Position numbers and translations under genes: made by a program. The notes under the pieces are model-generated. The model had not been told where the DNA came from, searched no databases, and was given only the letters and a program-made list of their open reading frames with translations. A stretch of 64,000 nt of DNA from Eudromia elegans (taxonomy: Eukaryota > Chordata > Aves > Tinamiformes > Tinamidae), in the NCBI GenBank assembly GCA_003342815.1, contig PTEX01000234.1, positions 369,132 through 433,131 on the forward strand, given 5' to 3'. How positions within the stretch are numbered: the stretch's first letter is position 1; every line of letters begins with the position of its first letter. Below, in pieces: positions 39,659 through 51,768 of this stretch.

Positions 39659-41744
39659 ATTAGCGATGTATGTGTATACTTAGGATGGAAGCTGTTAAAG
39701 GCAGTCTTCCAGAAGGAATGGACTGAGCTGTATTGCACGCAGTTTTGGAGCTTTTTTTGGATGACAGATTTGAGTGTTAATCTTAAATAAAACAGTGTCT
39801 AAGTAAATCAAATAAGCCAAGTGATTCTGCCTGGCATAAGGAGTAAGGTTCAGTTTCATTTTTCTTCATTTCAGTGGCTCACACTGTTCTAGCATTGAAT
39901 ACCTTTTTATTTTGCATTCCAATGACTGTCGCTGACCATGCTGGCTTTTCCTCTCAATCAGGAAAATGTCCAGACTCACTTGTTTCCCTCTTGAGACATG
40001 CATTTGATTAGACTTAGTGACCCAGGACATCAGCACAGTAATGCGATTGAGGTCCTCCAAATACTAGCATCAATTCATCCACGGGCCCAGCAGTGTAACC
40101 CATGCATGATCTGAATGAATTACAGTTTTTTTTATGATTTTTGGGGCACGGAGACTTAAAGAAAAAAAAATCAAACTGATCCAAGCCAAACCATGTGAAA
40201 TAGGAGATGCTTTTTGAAGACCTTAAGATATAGGAAATGTACACAGCAAAGTTTACCCGGGCTTTCTCAGCAACCTCCAGCACTCAGGTGAAAACCGTTG
40301 TTCTCCTGCCTATGTTGAATGCTGTGGTTGACCAAACAGGTCTGTAGATGAGGATTCTGGACTCTGCTCTGAGATTTACTGCTGGCTCTGGACAGCTTGC
40401 TTTATGTCAGTGTGCATCACAGTCTACCTTTGTGGTCTCTACTTTCACTGAATCCTGTTGAGAAATCTAATTCTGAGTAGACAGAGCACGTGGCACTGTT
40501 CATAGAACACTAATAGCAATGAACTTTGATTTATTTTCATGAGCAAAATTGTATTATAGAAATATAACAATAAACTTATAATAGCAGAAAAGAAATGTAT
40601 GTTTCCCTAGTATTTTTAGCATGTTGGATCATATTCTGGCATCTAGATAGTGAGAAGATATTGTGACGTGAACTATGTAAATGAGAAAGATTCTCTTGCT
40701 GCTAAGGGTCTCTGTCCCTTTTCTTTTTACTGCTACCTGATGACTTAATTGGATATTGTTGATCATAGGTTCTTGGGTCATTTGGCCATTTTGGATAGCT
40801 AATGAATGGTCTGCTTTCCGCAAACAAAAAATATTACCATAATTACCTTATGCGTGTAATATTTCCATCTGCCGGTATTTGCTAAACTTGAGATCAGCTT
40901 TTTGGGAGAGTAGTGAAGCAGATAGCCTGCAAAAGGGAGAAGTGTCGTTGTCAGATGCAATGTTTTAAAGCATGTCTGTGCACACCATGGAGGCACAGTG
41001 CTCGGCCAAGCTTTGAACCTCAGCTGCTTGGTGCTGAACTCGCCGAGTTTGCTCCCTGGGGCACACAGCAGCTGAGGAAGCTCTTGTGCTTCCAGCGGTG
41101 CGGCAGGGCATCTCTGTGCTATGCTGCAAGGCATGAAAGCTCAAAAGTTCTCTTTGGGAATGAACTCAACATTGCTGCCAGGCGCATGCCTGGTTGGGCA
41201 GGACACAAGCAAGGACTTGGCTTTTTCCACCAGAGAATGTCCTGTTGGATGGCTTCTCTGCTCTGTTATGCACCTGATATGTGCCCTTGGTTCAGGTCTC
41301 TTCACTACTTTGTGCCTAACATTAGTCTTTGTGGCGTGTAGGTATCTGTATTAAGCATTTTTCAGGAAAGTGCTACAACAGTTGTTGGCAAAAGACATAT
41401 ACAGGAGGGAGGAATTGTCTGGGGAATCACAAAAAAGATGTAGAAAACAAGAAGGAGCACCTAAAAGTTCAGGAAGGAAGCTGAAAATAGAGAAAAGTAA
41501 TGTGAATTCCTACTCGTGTAGGATTTTGTAGGAATACTAAGTCCTTTTCTAAGTTCTGAATCATGTTTATGGAGTCACTGCATGTTTTGAATAGTAATAA
41601 TCAGTGAAAACTTCTTTCGCGTCTTCTGTTTAAAGTATTTGCTGGAGGGAAAGCTAGCATCAGGAGTGTGTCTGTCTTACTGGCAATCACGAACAGAAAG
41701 TTTATAGGGAATAGATATATTGCTGACCCAGTACAATGGCAGTT

Positions 41745-41784
41745 CAGGATTTATTTAGAAAGAGCAGGATTTATTTAGAAAGAG
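41745..41784 (+). repeat. Exact 20-bp tandem duplication
   Basis: CAGGATTTATTTAGAAAGAG occurs twice with no mismatch, followed by CAG. The lack of divergence suggests a recent event or a length polymorphism. Confidence 0.9.
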
Positions 41785-42694
41785 CAGAGTATTGGATTCA
41801 CAATGAACAAGGCAGAGCTGGGAGCAAAATAACTGGCAGTTTAAAAGCATCCAGTAAATGGTTGGTTCTTATCCTAAAGCAAAACTCATATCATGATAAC
41901 ACCAACAAATTTAGCATCTCTGGGACACCATTAGGTGATGTGAAAGCCTTGAAACCTAAGGTGGCAGACATCCAAGGCAGGAGGTGCTTTAAGATTTTCA
42001 GTTTGTGATTTTTTTGTTGTTGTTTTTAATAATGTAGAGGAAGCCGGCAGAAGTTCATCAGTATCTGATACTGTGGTTCCAGTTGGATTGTGCTGAAGCA
42101 TCTTGTCATTATCTATTTACATTTCTCCAAGTCCCAAATGACTTGGAAAATAGTTCTGAGAGCAGACAACCTTGTTTTTGGTTTTTTCTTTTGAACAAAA
42201 TGTCAGCAGGAGACAACCTGTGTTTCTTTAGTGCAATTAACTTGTTGAAGATTATTTTGAAGCCCCACCTCTCCCTTTTTTTTGTAAATGTTTTATTATT
42301 CTGGTAGGGCTGTCCACTAACCTCTCAGAGGGTGAGTATTGCAAACTGTCAGTTTAATGTCTAATCTTGTACCTCACTGCAAACTGCTTAATTTAATGTC
42401 CTGCTACCGGTGTCCCTTTATCAAATATTGTGTCAGGTATGCAAAGTAACAAAAGCAGATGCAACATATGCAGTCTCCCAGCTAGCTTCTTAGGAGACCA
42501 TCTCAAGCCAGTCACAAGCACTTAGGTGCCAAAGCTTGTTCTGTTTTCTAGCCAGTGACACACAAGGGTTTGTGTGTACTTTGTTTTAGGCAGCAGCAGA
42601 TTTTCTGCATGGCAGTTTTTCCATCAATACAGAATTGTTTGTTTAATTAGGCTCGCTGGCAAACATCTTTCAGTGTAGGTGTACAGTAGTCCTT

Positions 42695-42719
42695 AAAAAA
42701 AAAAAAAAAAAAAAAAAAA
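42695..42719 (+). repeat. Poly(A) tract, 25 bp
   Basis: Uninterrupted A25. There is no AATAAA shortly upstream and no recognisable gene body, so there is no support for a retrocopy. Confidence 0.9.
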
Positions 42720-43703
42720 GAAAGTGTAACCCCTCTTCATTGCTTTCCCAATAGAGTTGGTGGTGTGCTCAGCAGAGCCAACTAAAATTCTCCTCAGAAT
42801 GATGTGCAAGTTCTCAATATTATACAGGGGATCAAATCCAAAGGATCCACCCTACCCCTTGGGGCTTTTTGGGTGGCCCTGCCACAGTTTCATGCATCCT
42901 CAGGAGCGGCACCTGCTCGTGTGACCTGGGGCTGAACAGGCTGCGTTCCTCTTGCGACACTCCTGGCTGCCCAAGTTAAAATGCCGTGTGTCAGCGTCGC
43001 TGCGCTTCTCCGTTCTGGGTTTTAGTTCGCGCAGGCTCCATCATCACTGGTTGAAAGAGCTTTTTCGTAAAACAAGACGTTTTCATTCAGTGGTACCCTA
43101 TGCAAAGCATTAGTTGAGGAAATAATATATGAAAAAATATTAAGACAAAAGGTACCTTCCCCATGGGAGTGCTTCCTAGGTACATGTTGATGAAATGTGT
43201 CAAGAGTCTCTAAATAGACTTCTTAGGTTCACTGCACAGTTGCTCTTTCAATCAGTCTTTTATCCTCTCTCCACCTTAGCTGTACATATTTTGTTACTCC
43301 TTCAACAGCTGATTTATTGGTGTAGAGACCAGCTGTGCCTAGTTTACATGCAATGTATTATAGGAGGGCTGAAAAGGTCTGGTTTAACTTAGAAATATTG
43401 CAGCTGTAAAAATGTTGATTGCATGTTGATAGAGCATTGATTTCCCAGCTTTTTGTTTACCTGGGTCAGTCAGACCAGTTTCTTGCTCAAGTCTTAACTG
43501 AATTGTGTTCTAGTGTAGTAAGCAGTATGGAGAGGGGGGGATGGGAAAAAAAAAAAAGGGTCATATCTATTTGTCCATTAGCATTAATTTTGCTTATTGG
43601 ATTCTGGAGGGCAATAGCCAGTATTCCGAAAGAGTCTCTTCCAAGAGCCAGTGGTGTGCCTGCTCCACAACAGTTACCCCTCATCAAACACTACCTGCAT
43701 GGG

Positions 43704-43847
43704 CAGCCCAGGGGAGATTCACCCTGAGATGAGAAGTCCCCAGCCCTCTGACATCCTGCACAGCTCTGCAGAGCCAAGAACACATTACGGACAAACGGAC
43801 CTCTCTGGGATTTTAACAGAAAGCCTTCAGAAAGCGCTGGGTTTGCA
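43704..43847 (+). repeat. Left arm of an inverted repeat pair
   Basis: This arm matches the reverse complement of 44815-44970. The best part, 43762-43847, aligns without gaps to 44815-44900 with about 13 differences in 86 bases, mostly transitions. Weaker similarity with small gaps reaches left to about 43704. The spacer is about 970 bp. The pair may be terminal inverted repeats of an old non-autonomous DNA element, or two oppositely oriented copies of one old dispersed repeat. The family is not recognised. Confidence 0.8.
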
Positions 43848-44814
43848 TTTATTGAGCTTTAGTTTTAGTTGAGTGTTACTGTACCTGCTAGCAAAACCAA
43901 AACAGCTGTGCCGAATTAAGCAAGTTACCATGTAGTTGCTAGTTAGAAACAAGAAACTGTTTTCTCTATATATCCAGCTTCAGAGAAATTCCAAGCAGGG
44001 CAAGTTTCTCCGAGCTGAAACACAGGAAGCTGTAGAGCCCAAACAGCAGCAGACTTCAGCTAGCTGGACTGGGTGGACTAGCCTAAAAAAGAAACCCTGG
44101 TGCCATTGATAATAGGAGACACACATGCCTGTCATCTCATCTTGTAATATGCATAAATTAAGAATACAACATTGACCTACTTTTGGTTATCTGCTCTAGG
44201 CATTTAAAGATCCTCTTCTCTTTCTCCCCTGGGCTCCGATTCCTGCTCTTCAAGTTCATGGAAGTCAAGGCACAAAGGAATAGCAGAAGTGAACTTCTTA
44301 AGTTTTACATTATTTCCTAATTATACATTATGTGTGCAAAGGGAGATATAACTGCTAAAACCGAAATATGTCCTTCTATCTGAAAATAGAATAAATAGTA
44401 AACTGTCATTAGTAACTTAATTCAGCTTGTAATTTCAAGATAAAAAGTAATTTATAATTTTATGATTTTTTTTATAATACATGTATAATAGGCAGAGATA
44501 ATGGCTTAAAGTTACATTGTACTGTTGCTGTTTGTACTGCAGCAGCTGCAGCCTTGTGCTAAATATGATCTCAGTTACAGTTGTGCATTGTCTGCTCCCC
44601 CTAAAATACAATTTATGCTGCATTTTGCACTTGTATATAAGCTTGTCTTTTCTGAAAGAAATGGTAGGAAATGTACTTCCAGTTTATACATTTTGTAAAG
44701 CTATAGTGACTCGACACTTTGAATATGGAGCTGGGGAAAATGTGGCTGGATTTTTCCCATGTCCATGAAAAACAACCCACATCTGCTTGTATTAAGCTTC
44801 TGACCAAAGTAACT
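43848..44814. other. Spacer between the inverted repeat arms
   Basis: About 970 bp of AT-rich sequence with no long open frame and no recognised transposase remnant. If the arms are terminal repeats, this would be the internal part of a non-autonomous element. Confidence 0.4.
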
Positions 44815-44970
44815 TGCACACTCAGCACTTCCTGAAGACTTTCTGCTAAAATCCCAGAATGGTCCATTTGTCTGTGGTGTGTTCTCGGCTCTGCAGAGCT
44901 TCAGGGACTTGCAGGGTGTAGGAGAGTTGGGGACTTCCTGTCACAAAAGTGAATCTCTATTGGGCTGGCT
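44815..44970 (-). repeat. Right arm of an inverted repeat pair
   Basis: This is the partner of 43704-43847 on the opposite strand. The shared core contains AGCTCTGCAGAGCC, itself nearly palindromic, and CTGGGATTTT. The arms have substitutions but no indels in the core. The amino-acid changes implied in any shared frame are not conservative, so the similarity looks like repeat ancestry rather than coding constraint. Confidence 0.8.
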
Positions 44971-45532
44971 GTAATTTAGCATCCTCTTTTCTTGTATTGG
45001 TCATAATGCTTTTAAGAACTTTCTAGTACTTCTAAAGCTCATATTGCGGTCAAATTCCAGAGGTAAGGGACAAGCATGAATCATTTGGTCCACAAGTTTT
45101 GTGTTGTTTAGTTCATGTCTCATCGATCATTGCAGTGTTTTGATCGTTTGGTCTTTTAGAAAAAACAAATTTATATCAATGTGCTTGGCATCTTGTTTAT
45201 CTGTAACATATCGCATCCACCTATAGTAACAGACTGCAATTTTCTTTTAAAATGATTATTTTCAGCCATTTAAACTCCTGTGAAAACTTATGCAGTACTC
45301 AGTGTAGCTCCATATGATGCATTTCTGACATTTTATTTAAAAAAAGACATACCAGAAAAGTTGTCTTTCAAGAGACACCATTAAGCACCCAAAATAGATA
45401 GGAGCATTGCCCATTTTGTGCAGAGTATTTGAGACTATATGCTGTTGCATATTCTTGCATTTACAGGACCTTTCTCAGTGCACAAGATTAACAGAGCAGA
45501 GGTTCATATTAGTTGTGGGTATGGCATTTAAA

Positions 45533-45568
45533 TGATTATCAGTTAAATTGTGATTATCAGTTGAATTG
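45533..45568 (+). repeat. 18-bp tandem duplication, one mismatch
   Basis: TGATTATCAGTTAAATTG is followed at once by the same 18 bases with one A-to-G change. Each unit contains GATTATC, a possible homeodomain/GATA-like word. Confidence 0.85.
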
Positions 45569-48000
45569 TTCATTCCTGAACCCCAGGAATCTACAAGTCC
45601 CAGCGCTAATGCTGACACTGACTTCTAACTGTTTCTGAGTAAGACTTGAAAGGCTTATTAGTGACCAAATAAAAAATGTATGGGTCAATCTCGCTTCTCA
45701 CATTTCCTCACAGGCAAGCTCTTGGTTTCATTTTTAATGTAATGCTCTTTAAATGCCGAGAGGGTGTATATGTGTAATAGAAAAACATATCCTGTTGGAT
45801 TGATAGAATGCAGGGGCCAATGTGACTCTATAAACCGTGGCATGAATGAAGATGCGTGACCTGACTATCTGAGTGCTTTCTTTAATGACCAGGCTACCGT
45901 ATATTTAAAGATACATTTTAGTGTGAATGCAGATCTCTTAAACTAGCCTGTGATCATATTTCCTGGTCTCTAATCATTACAATTTTGTAACACATGGCGC
46001 TGAATGTAAATCAGGCTACGTAGATCATTTAACCCAATACAGGTTAACTTAAAGGTGAAGTCCCTTGTAAGTTCTGGATTTGATATTTTTATACTAATTC
46101 CTATAGTGACCAAATTAATTTTTATTCCACTTATTCCATCTTCTCTTCATTAACTTTAGTGTGCTTTCATGCTTGTGTTCATAACTTAAGTGATCATGAG
46201 TTTGTCAGCTCTTCCCTGTTAGAATTCAACTTGATAATTTAGGGCACTGAAAGCAGTCAGGCCCCCGTTTTCACTTATGCTGTAGGAGCAAATCCTCAGG
46301 TAATGTAAGTTGCCATAGCTCCATTCAGAACCTATGGAAGTTTACATCAGCTGAAGATTTTAACAGCTTTATGGCAATAGCAGTTACAAACAAACTATGA
46401 ATGATTAGGTCATTCATAGAGGTATCAAGCTCTAATGCTTTTGCTGCCAGGAATGACTTTTGTGGAGGACAGAAAGATTTCAGAGTTCATAACTAGTTTG
46501 TAAATACATTTTAGTGGGTAAGTGTCCTATACCACAACAGACCATATCTACCCTAAGTACTGAGAGACCTCTCGGGAGTTTTTTTGGGAAACTTCATTGT
46601 TTTGGGAAACATCAGTTCTTCTGCTCTGTCAGTTGGTAAGCAGGACAACAGGGAGAATTGAAATGGGGTCGTGATGGCAACCTTGCTCCAACAGGGATAT
46701 TGTCCACTTGGACACTGTAGAAGCTCTGCCCTGGATTTCATTTAGGCACCTATTTGTATGGCAGCTCTGCAGGGTGATGGATCAGCCGCTTTCCCTTGGC
46801 TAGGAGGTCCCTCTTAGCTCTGGTGTACGGAGGCATCTGTGCAAAGACAGTGAGACCTCATCCCAGTAGTGACGTGGCAAAGGTATAGCTGAAAAATGTG
46901 GGGTGCTTTGCTGTTGAACTTAAAGCAACTCAGATTTTATACTGCTCAAGAAGATATGATTTTGTTAGTTTAAGGAAATTATGTTTCGTATTGAACCCAA
47001 AGATTTGAGTTGGATTCCTTATATTTTTGTGTATTTAAAAAAACTGCATTGAAACTTCTTAATTAATTAATTGGAGGATATGCAGCAATCACTGCCCACT
47101 TCTCTGCCAGCTTCTCTGCAACCAAATGTATTATTTAAGGAGGCTGAGATTCACAAATATTTGCTGGGCATTCTAGAAATTATCATGGCTTTATGTGGCC
47201 GTTACTATTTTTGGTAGAGTTGCTAATGCACATTTCTTTTAGGGTCAGATGTGCTCTTCAGTAAATATTCTGGTGAGCTGAGATGCATGGTGGGCAGACC
47301 TGTGTGGCTGGGGAGCAGTATCATTCCCTAACACATCCACCTCCCTTGGCTCACTACAGGGATACTTCCACCAGGCAGGGAGCGGGAAGCTTGCCTTGGC
47401 AATAGCTTGAGCTTTAATTCTCTTATGAGTGAGTAAGAAATCACATGAGAGAAGTTTCTCATCTCTCAGGTGTGTTCTGAGAAATTCTAAGCCAGAAGTC
47501 CTAAAACCAAATTCTAAGAAACAAAGATGAAAATAATCTTTTAAATATTGCAATCATAGTAGGATATTATCTACTGGAAATGGACGTGGAGAAGAGTCAA
47601 CAAAAGATGTTTTATATTTTGTTAGCTGGTTTTAATTTTTCAGCTGCCAATTTCAATGTATTTTTCTAACTAGTTGGAGATCTTCTGGAAAAATACCTAC
47701 CCCCCACCATTCAGATTCTGAGGGGGTGAGGGTGTGAACGTAGATGTGCATGTTTGCAGTGTTTCTACACAGATTCAAAATGTTTATTTAAAAGCTAGAA
47801 AAATCTGATCTTCAAAGTTAGGAAAAACTTTACTGCTCATGCTGATGTGGAGAGATTTATCGTATTAATCCTGTTAATACCTCAGGGAAATTAATGCCTC
47901 TTGAGTAATAGAATAAATGATGAGCCTTGATGCCAAGGTGCCTGCGAGTTACATCTATTGGGATTATTTTGTAGTATGGTTCCAAGCAAAAAGGAAAAAG

Positions 48001-48018
48001 AAAAAAAAAAAAAAAAAA
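48001..48018 (+). repeat. Poly(A)-rich tract
   Basis: An A-rich run preceded by AAAAGGAAAAAG. A GC-rich patch (48.05-48.19 kb) follows it with no identifiable gene. Confidence 0.85.
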
Positions 48019-49652
48019 GTCTGCAAATGAGGTAATGATTCCTCATCAGCACGGCTGCTCTCTTGATACTCCTCGCCTGGAGACATTCCCGTGGCAGCGC
48101 AGCTCTGCCAGGCGCTCTGCAGCACATGCAGCACGGCCTGCAACGCTGGCGGGTGTCCTGGGTGCTGCTGGCGTGTGTCACCCATGCCGGGGGGTTGCAT
48201 CTATTTTAATCGTACCTCTGTAATCTTACTGGCCCGTGATAGTATGCAAAACTCAGACCTGTATTTGAATCTGGATTTTGAAACTTAGGCTATTGAAAGT
48301 CAGTGTGAATTACAGTGATTTCACACTCTGTGTGCCTTTTAATTGATATAACGGGTAGTATTTGTTGCATTCCCACAACTGACCTTAGAATAGAAAACTG
48401 AGCAATAGCGTCCTCTCAGTGTTCAGGGCTAAAGTAACCAGACAGATACGCTACGACATGAGCTTCTTCATGGAATCAAAGCAAATGATCATTCTCAAGC
48501 ATGGGGAGACCTTGTTTCATCTTTGCATGGAAACGTTATAACATTGTCACCCTGTCCTTCACGTAGATTTGCAGCAATAAAGTCAAAGGAGGTAAAGGTT
48601 CATAAATCAATGAATTCAGAATGATTTTATTAATGACTTCTGACGGCATCAGACACTGAGGCCTATTTTGCACAAAATAACAGATGGCAGGTTATTTATG
48701 GCCTTGTTGTGCTAGTAATATTTAAGTTTATAACCTCAATGAAGCAACCCTATGGCCAGAAATCAGGTGGTGGTGTGGCAGATACATGTATTTACAAAGG
48801 CAGTGATGCACCCTACCCTTTGTTAGAGGAACTTAGGATGTTATTGTCAAGAAGCAGCGGCTGAGTCTGATGAGGGTTGTCCCAGTGGCAGCCTGGCATA
48901 CAGGAGGGATCGTTCTGTTTGGTCTCCAAAGGATTTTGGTTCTTCCTGGTCTAGTCTTGGCCCATGCTGTGCTATTATGCTTTCCATGTCACAACATCTC
49001 CACTGCTTTGACCAGTCCCCTCACAGTTTGCACAAGATTCTTTGTTTGCCAGGAAATCTGTTTATGGGTCAACGTTGAGACCTCCCTTAAACCCCTTGTG
49101 ATCTGGAGAACTGCTGTCATTCTTTCAGCAGTACGGGCAGATTTGCTGTTCATTGTTTCCTGATGTGAAAGCGACATCTTGGTTGCTTCTCTGGGTGCAG
49201 TGACGTAGAAGACAACTCTCAGAATAGGTGTGCTACTAACAAGGCTTTCTGACCAGGTAATAGCATTTTTGGATGAACACTCCAGGAAAACATGCTGGTG
49301 TTACGTTCTTGCAGTGGGGTAAGCTAGACCAAAATGAACTAGGTGCTGTGGATTGCTGGATGGTTTAAATGTAACAACAAGCAGAGAAGCAGGTATTGGT
49401 CAGAATAGTAAAATACATAATAAAATAAAGCCCATGATGTACAAATAGGTAAACAACAGTTAGAATTAAGTCACCATTTGTGATTGTCAGGATGAAAATA
49501 TGATCTGTCCTTTTACTACTGGTATATACCTTGCAAAGAATGTCTGTTCGGTGCCATCCGAGATGCAACTGTATGAAAGATTTGACAATGTGATCACAAA
49601 GTAGAATTAAGCACTACTGAGTAAGTTTTGATTTCTTTGTATATCACTTTTT

Positions 49653-49681
49653 TCTGAAGTGATAAGCACTATCACTTCAGA
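49653..49681. repeat. Perfect 12-bp stem hairpin
   Basis: TCTGAAGTGATA and its exact reverse complement flank a five-base loop (AGCAC). It is too short for a typical pre-miRNA stem. It could be a cruciform or a dimeric binding site. Confidence 0.7.
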
Positions 49682-51102
49682 TTTCTGAAACTCTTAAGTC
49701 CTGAACTGATCAAGAATGAGATTTCAGTCACTGTGTTCCAGGAGGAACTGCTCTAAAAATATCTCTGTGGTCATGTCCTGCCTTGATGCTGAGCATGACC
49801 TAAGATCCTGATGCAACCAAGAAGCAGTTATCAATTAACATGAGATTCCGGAAGCATTATCATACCAGGACATCTCAGGGTGCCTTTATAAAAGAAAATA
49901 TACAATAATTTAATAGCTCAGTCTTCAGTGCCAAATGAATGACTCAAAGCAAAGCCAAAATAAATGAGTATGAGCTACGGTATCACAATTGCACCAGCCT
50001 GCGGGAACATGCCAGTATATTCTCAAGTACTTTGCTAGGAGAGTGATGGGACATGCCATTACAGAGTTTGAGTTTGCCTGGAAAACCAAGGACACCTAAC
50101 TCTTTCTTCTTTGTTTAATAGCACTGGTTTTCCCATCAGTTTTCATAAGGCCTTCAGACAGAAAAAGAAAGCAAGTGAAAGAGCGTGAGCGTGTCCCCAA
50201 TGCCTCCCTGAGCAGAGGTTAGCAGCTGGAAGAGACAGCCGGCAGTAGGTTTGAAGCCCTCTAGTAAACTTCATAGGTAGGTTCTTCATAGTCTGTTGTG
50301 CTTCTCTGTGGAGGTGGAAACAGGGCTGCCCAGGAACTATTTTTTTTTTTCCCCACCTATGCTTGAATTCTGGGCAGTAGATCAACACACCTCCGTTTTG
50401 CGCGGCTGCATTTCATTAGATGTGTCGCTTGGGTATTTCAGCCTTCCTGATGGTAGGCTGTTTCCAGACCAAACTCCGTTTCCTCAGCACAGCATTATCC
50501 TGTCTTGGCGAAGGCTTGTCGTGTGTTGGAGACCAGGAGGCAGGAGGGCTCCGTGAGGGCACCACTGGCATTGGTGCGATGAACGTGCTGGCTGCAATGC
50601 TCCACATACCCCCATTCTGTCCCTTCCGTGTCCAGGACGGCACCTTCTTCCCACTTGTACTGTTGTGTATGGTTTGTTCCTCAGAGCATGTAAACCTGCT
50701 CTGATATACAACCTAAAAGCCTGGAAATCAAATGAAAAAATGATTGTGGTGACCTTATTTTTTCTCCTTGTGTGACTAACACACTGGCATCTAGAACTAG
50801 GTTTAATGCACTGGAACAGAGCCTGAAGCTGGCAGAGGAGGAAAGCTTTGGCTTCGGTTGCAGAGATGCCAGAAGAGATTGGAAGTCCTTGAAATTCTTC
50901 CAAGAAGTCACTTTGTCCTGGATGAAAACTGACATTCATCAGTGCAGATGATAATGCTGTATTTTAGATGGCATCAATATTGATTTGTATACAGTGTGAG
51001 CTTTTAAATATGATTTAAGATAAAGCTCATCTTAACGTAAGACATTCTCCACAAAGCATTGATTTAATGTTAATGTTTTATATGTCTCTTTCTTTGCTAT
51101 AG

Positions 51103-51191
51103 CCTTTCCCTCGGCTTGTGGAGACATCCCAGCTATGCTTCTCTGTGCCCTCTATCGGACATCGGTAAAAGCCCCACAAAGACTTGGGCAT
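51103..51191 (+). other. Candidate exon just upstream of the CpG island
   Basis: A good acceptor (TTTCTTTGCTATAG, AG at 51101-51102) is followed 89 bases later by a strong donor (GGCAT|GTAAGTAC). A weaker donor lies at 51164/51165. Two of the three frames are open right through: one contains GLWRHPSYASLCPLSDIG, the other ends with ALYRTSVKAPQRLGH. Neither is recognised. It sits about 0.25 kb before the CpG island, so it could be an upstream alternative 5' exon of the same gene, an exon of a transcript reading in from the left, or a pseudo-exon. Confidence 0.3.
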
Positions 51192-51747
51192 GTAAGTACT
51201 CCAAAGTGATATTTATACTGTGTCGGGTAATTAGGCAGTTAATTTATGAAAGTTGCTACTGTCCGTTTCAGATTCCTTAGTACCCCTTCACGTGCTTGCA
51301 CTTAGCTTATGTTTTCCCCAGGACTGATTGAGAGTTTTTGAGAGATCTAACTGGAGAGGTTCAGAGTAGGTGACTCCTTTTAGCGGCTCTGGGCGGTGAT
51401 TTGGTGTGTTTTCGCTCCTGGCGCGCTAGCGCAGTCCTTGCCCGCGGGGCTGAGGGTGGGGAGAGGAGGTCCTGGTGCGCAGCCCTGCGGGCGCTGTCCC
51501 CGCGGCCCCGCGCCATCGGCGAGTCGCTCCCGGCTGCTCCGCTCCGCACCGCGTCTAATGTGGTGCGGGGCAGGCGGCGGCTGCAGGGCGCACGCAGCGC
51601 CCGGCCCCGCTTTGTCTCGCACCTGGAGCGCTCGTGCTGCTCGCGTGCCTTCCCCCCCACCCATCCTCCTCCTCCTCCTTCTCGTCGCGCTCCGCTCCGC
51701 CGGCGGCCGCGCGGGGACGCGGCGCCCCCTTCCCCGCGGGTAGCGCG

Positions 51748-51766
51748 CCCCGCCCCACCCCGCCCC
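51748..51766 (-). promoter_or_regulatory. G-quadruplex motif overlapping tandem GC boxes
   Basis: The minus strand reads four runs of four G separated by single bases (G4-C-G4-T-G4-C-G4), the most stable class of quadruplex motif. On the + strand the same bases form overlapping Sp1/KLF GC boxes (CCCCGCCCC). It lies about 200 bp upstream of the ATG, so it is either core promoter or 5' UTR template strand. Confidence 0.7.
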
Positions 51767-51768
51767 GG

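Larger units (their letters stand above)
31566..43703. other. Non-coding stretch with motif clusters and small repeats
   Basis: It includes the candidate regulatory blocks, the hairpin at 39.63 kb, the 20-bp duplication, T/A tracts and A25, all listed separately. GC-richer unassigned patches lie at 35.60-35.95, 40.98-41.30 and 42.83-43.04 kb. The longest frames (146 and 142 codons) look accidental. Confidence 0.45.
44971..51100. other. Non-coding stretch upstream of the CpG island
   Basis: It holds an 18-bp duplication, an A-tract, a 12-bp hairpin and a GC-richer patch at 50.45-50.66 kb inside opposing frames of 94 and 151 codons. None has splice or domain support. Confidence 0.45.

Noticed and set aside
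42695-42719. A25 as the tail of a processed retrocopy
   Set aside because: No AATAAA near its 5' side, no recognisable coding remnant, and no flanking duplication seen.
46451-46515. Possible exon between CTGCCAG and GTGG|GTAAGTG
   Set aside because: All frames contain stops and the acceptor tract is weak.
48020-48200. GC-rich patch beside an A-tract as a retroposed gene piece
   Set aside because: The A-tract is on the wrong side for a plus-strand element, the minus-strand reading gives no family, and no target duplication is evident.
50484-50939. 151-codon minus-strand frame opposite a 94-codon plus frame
   Set aside because: No family resemblance and no splice or start signals. It depends on a locally GC-richer patch.
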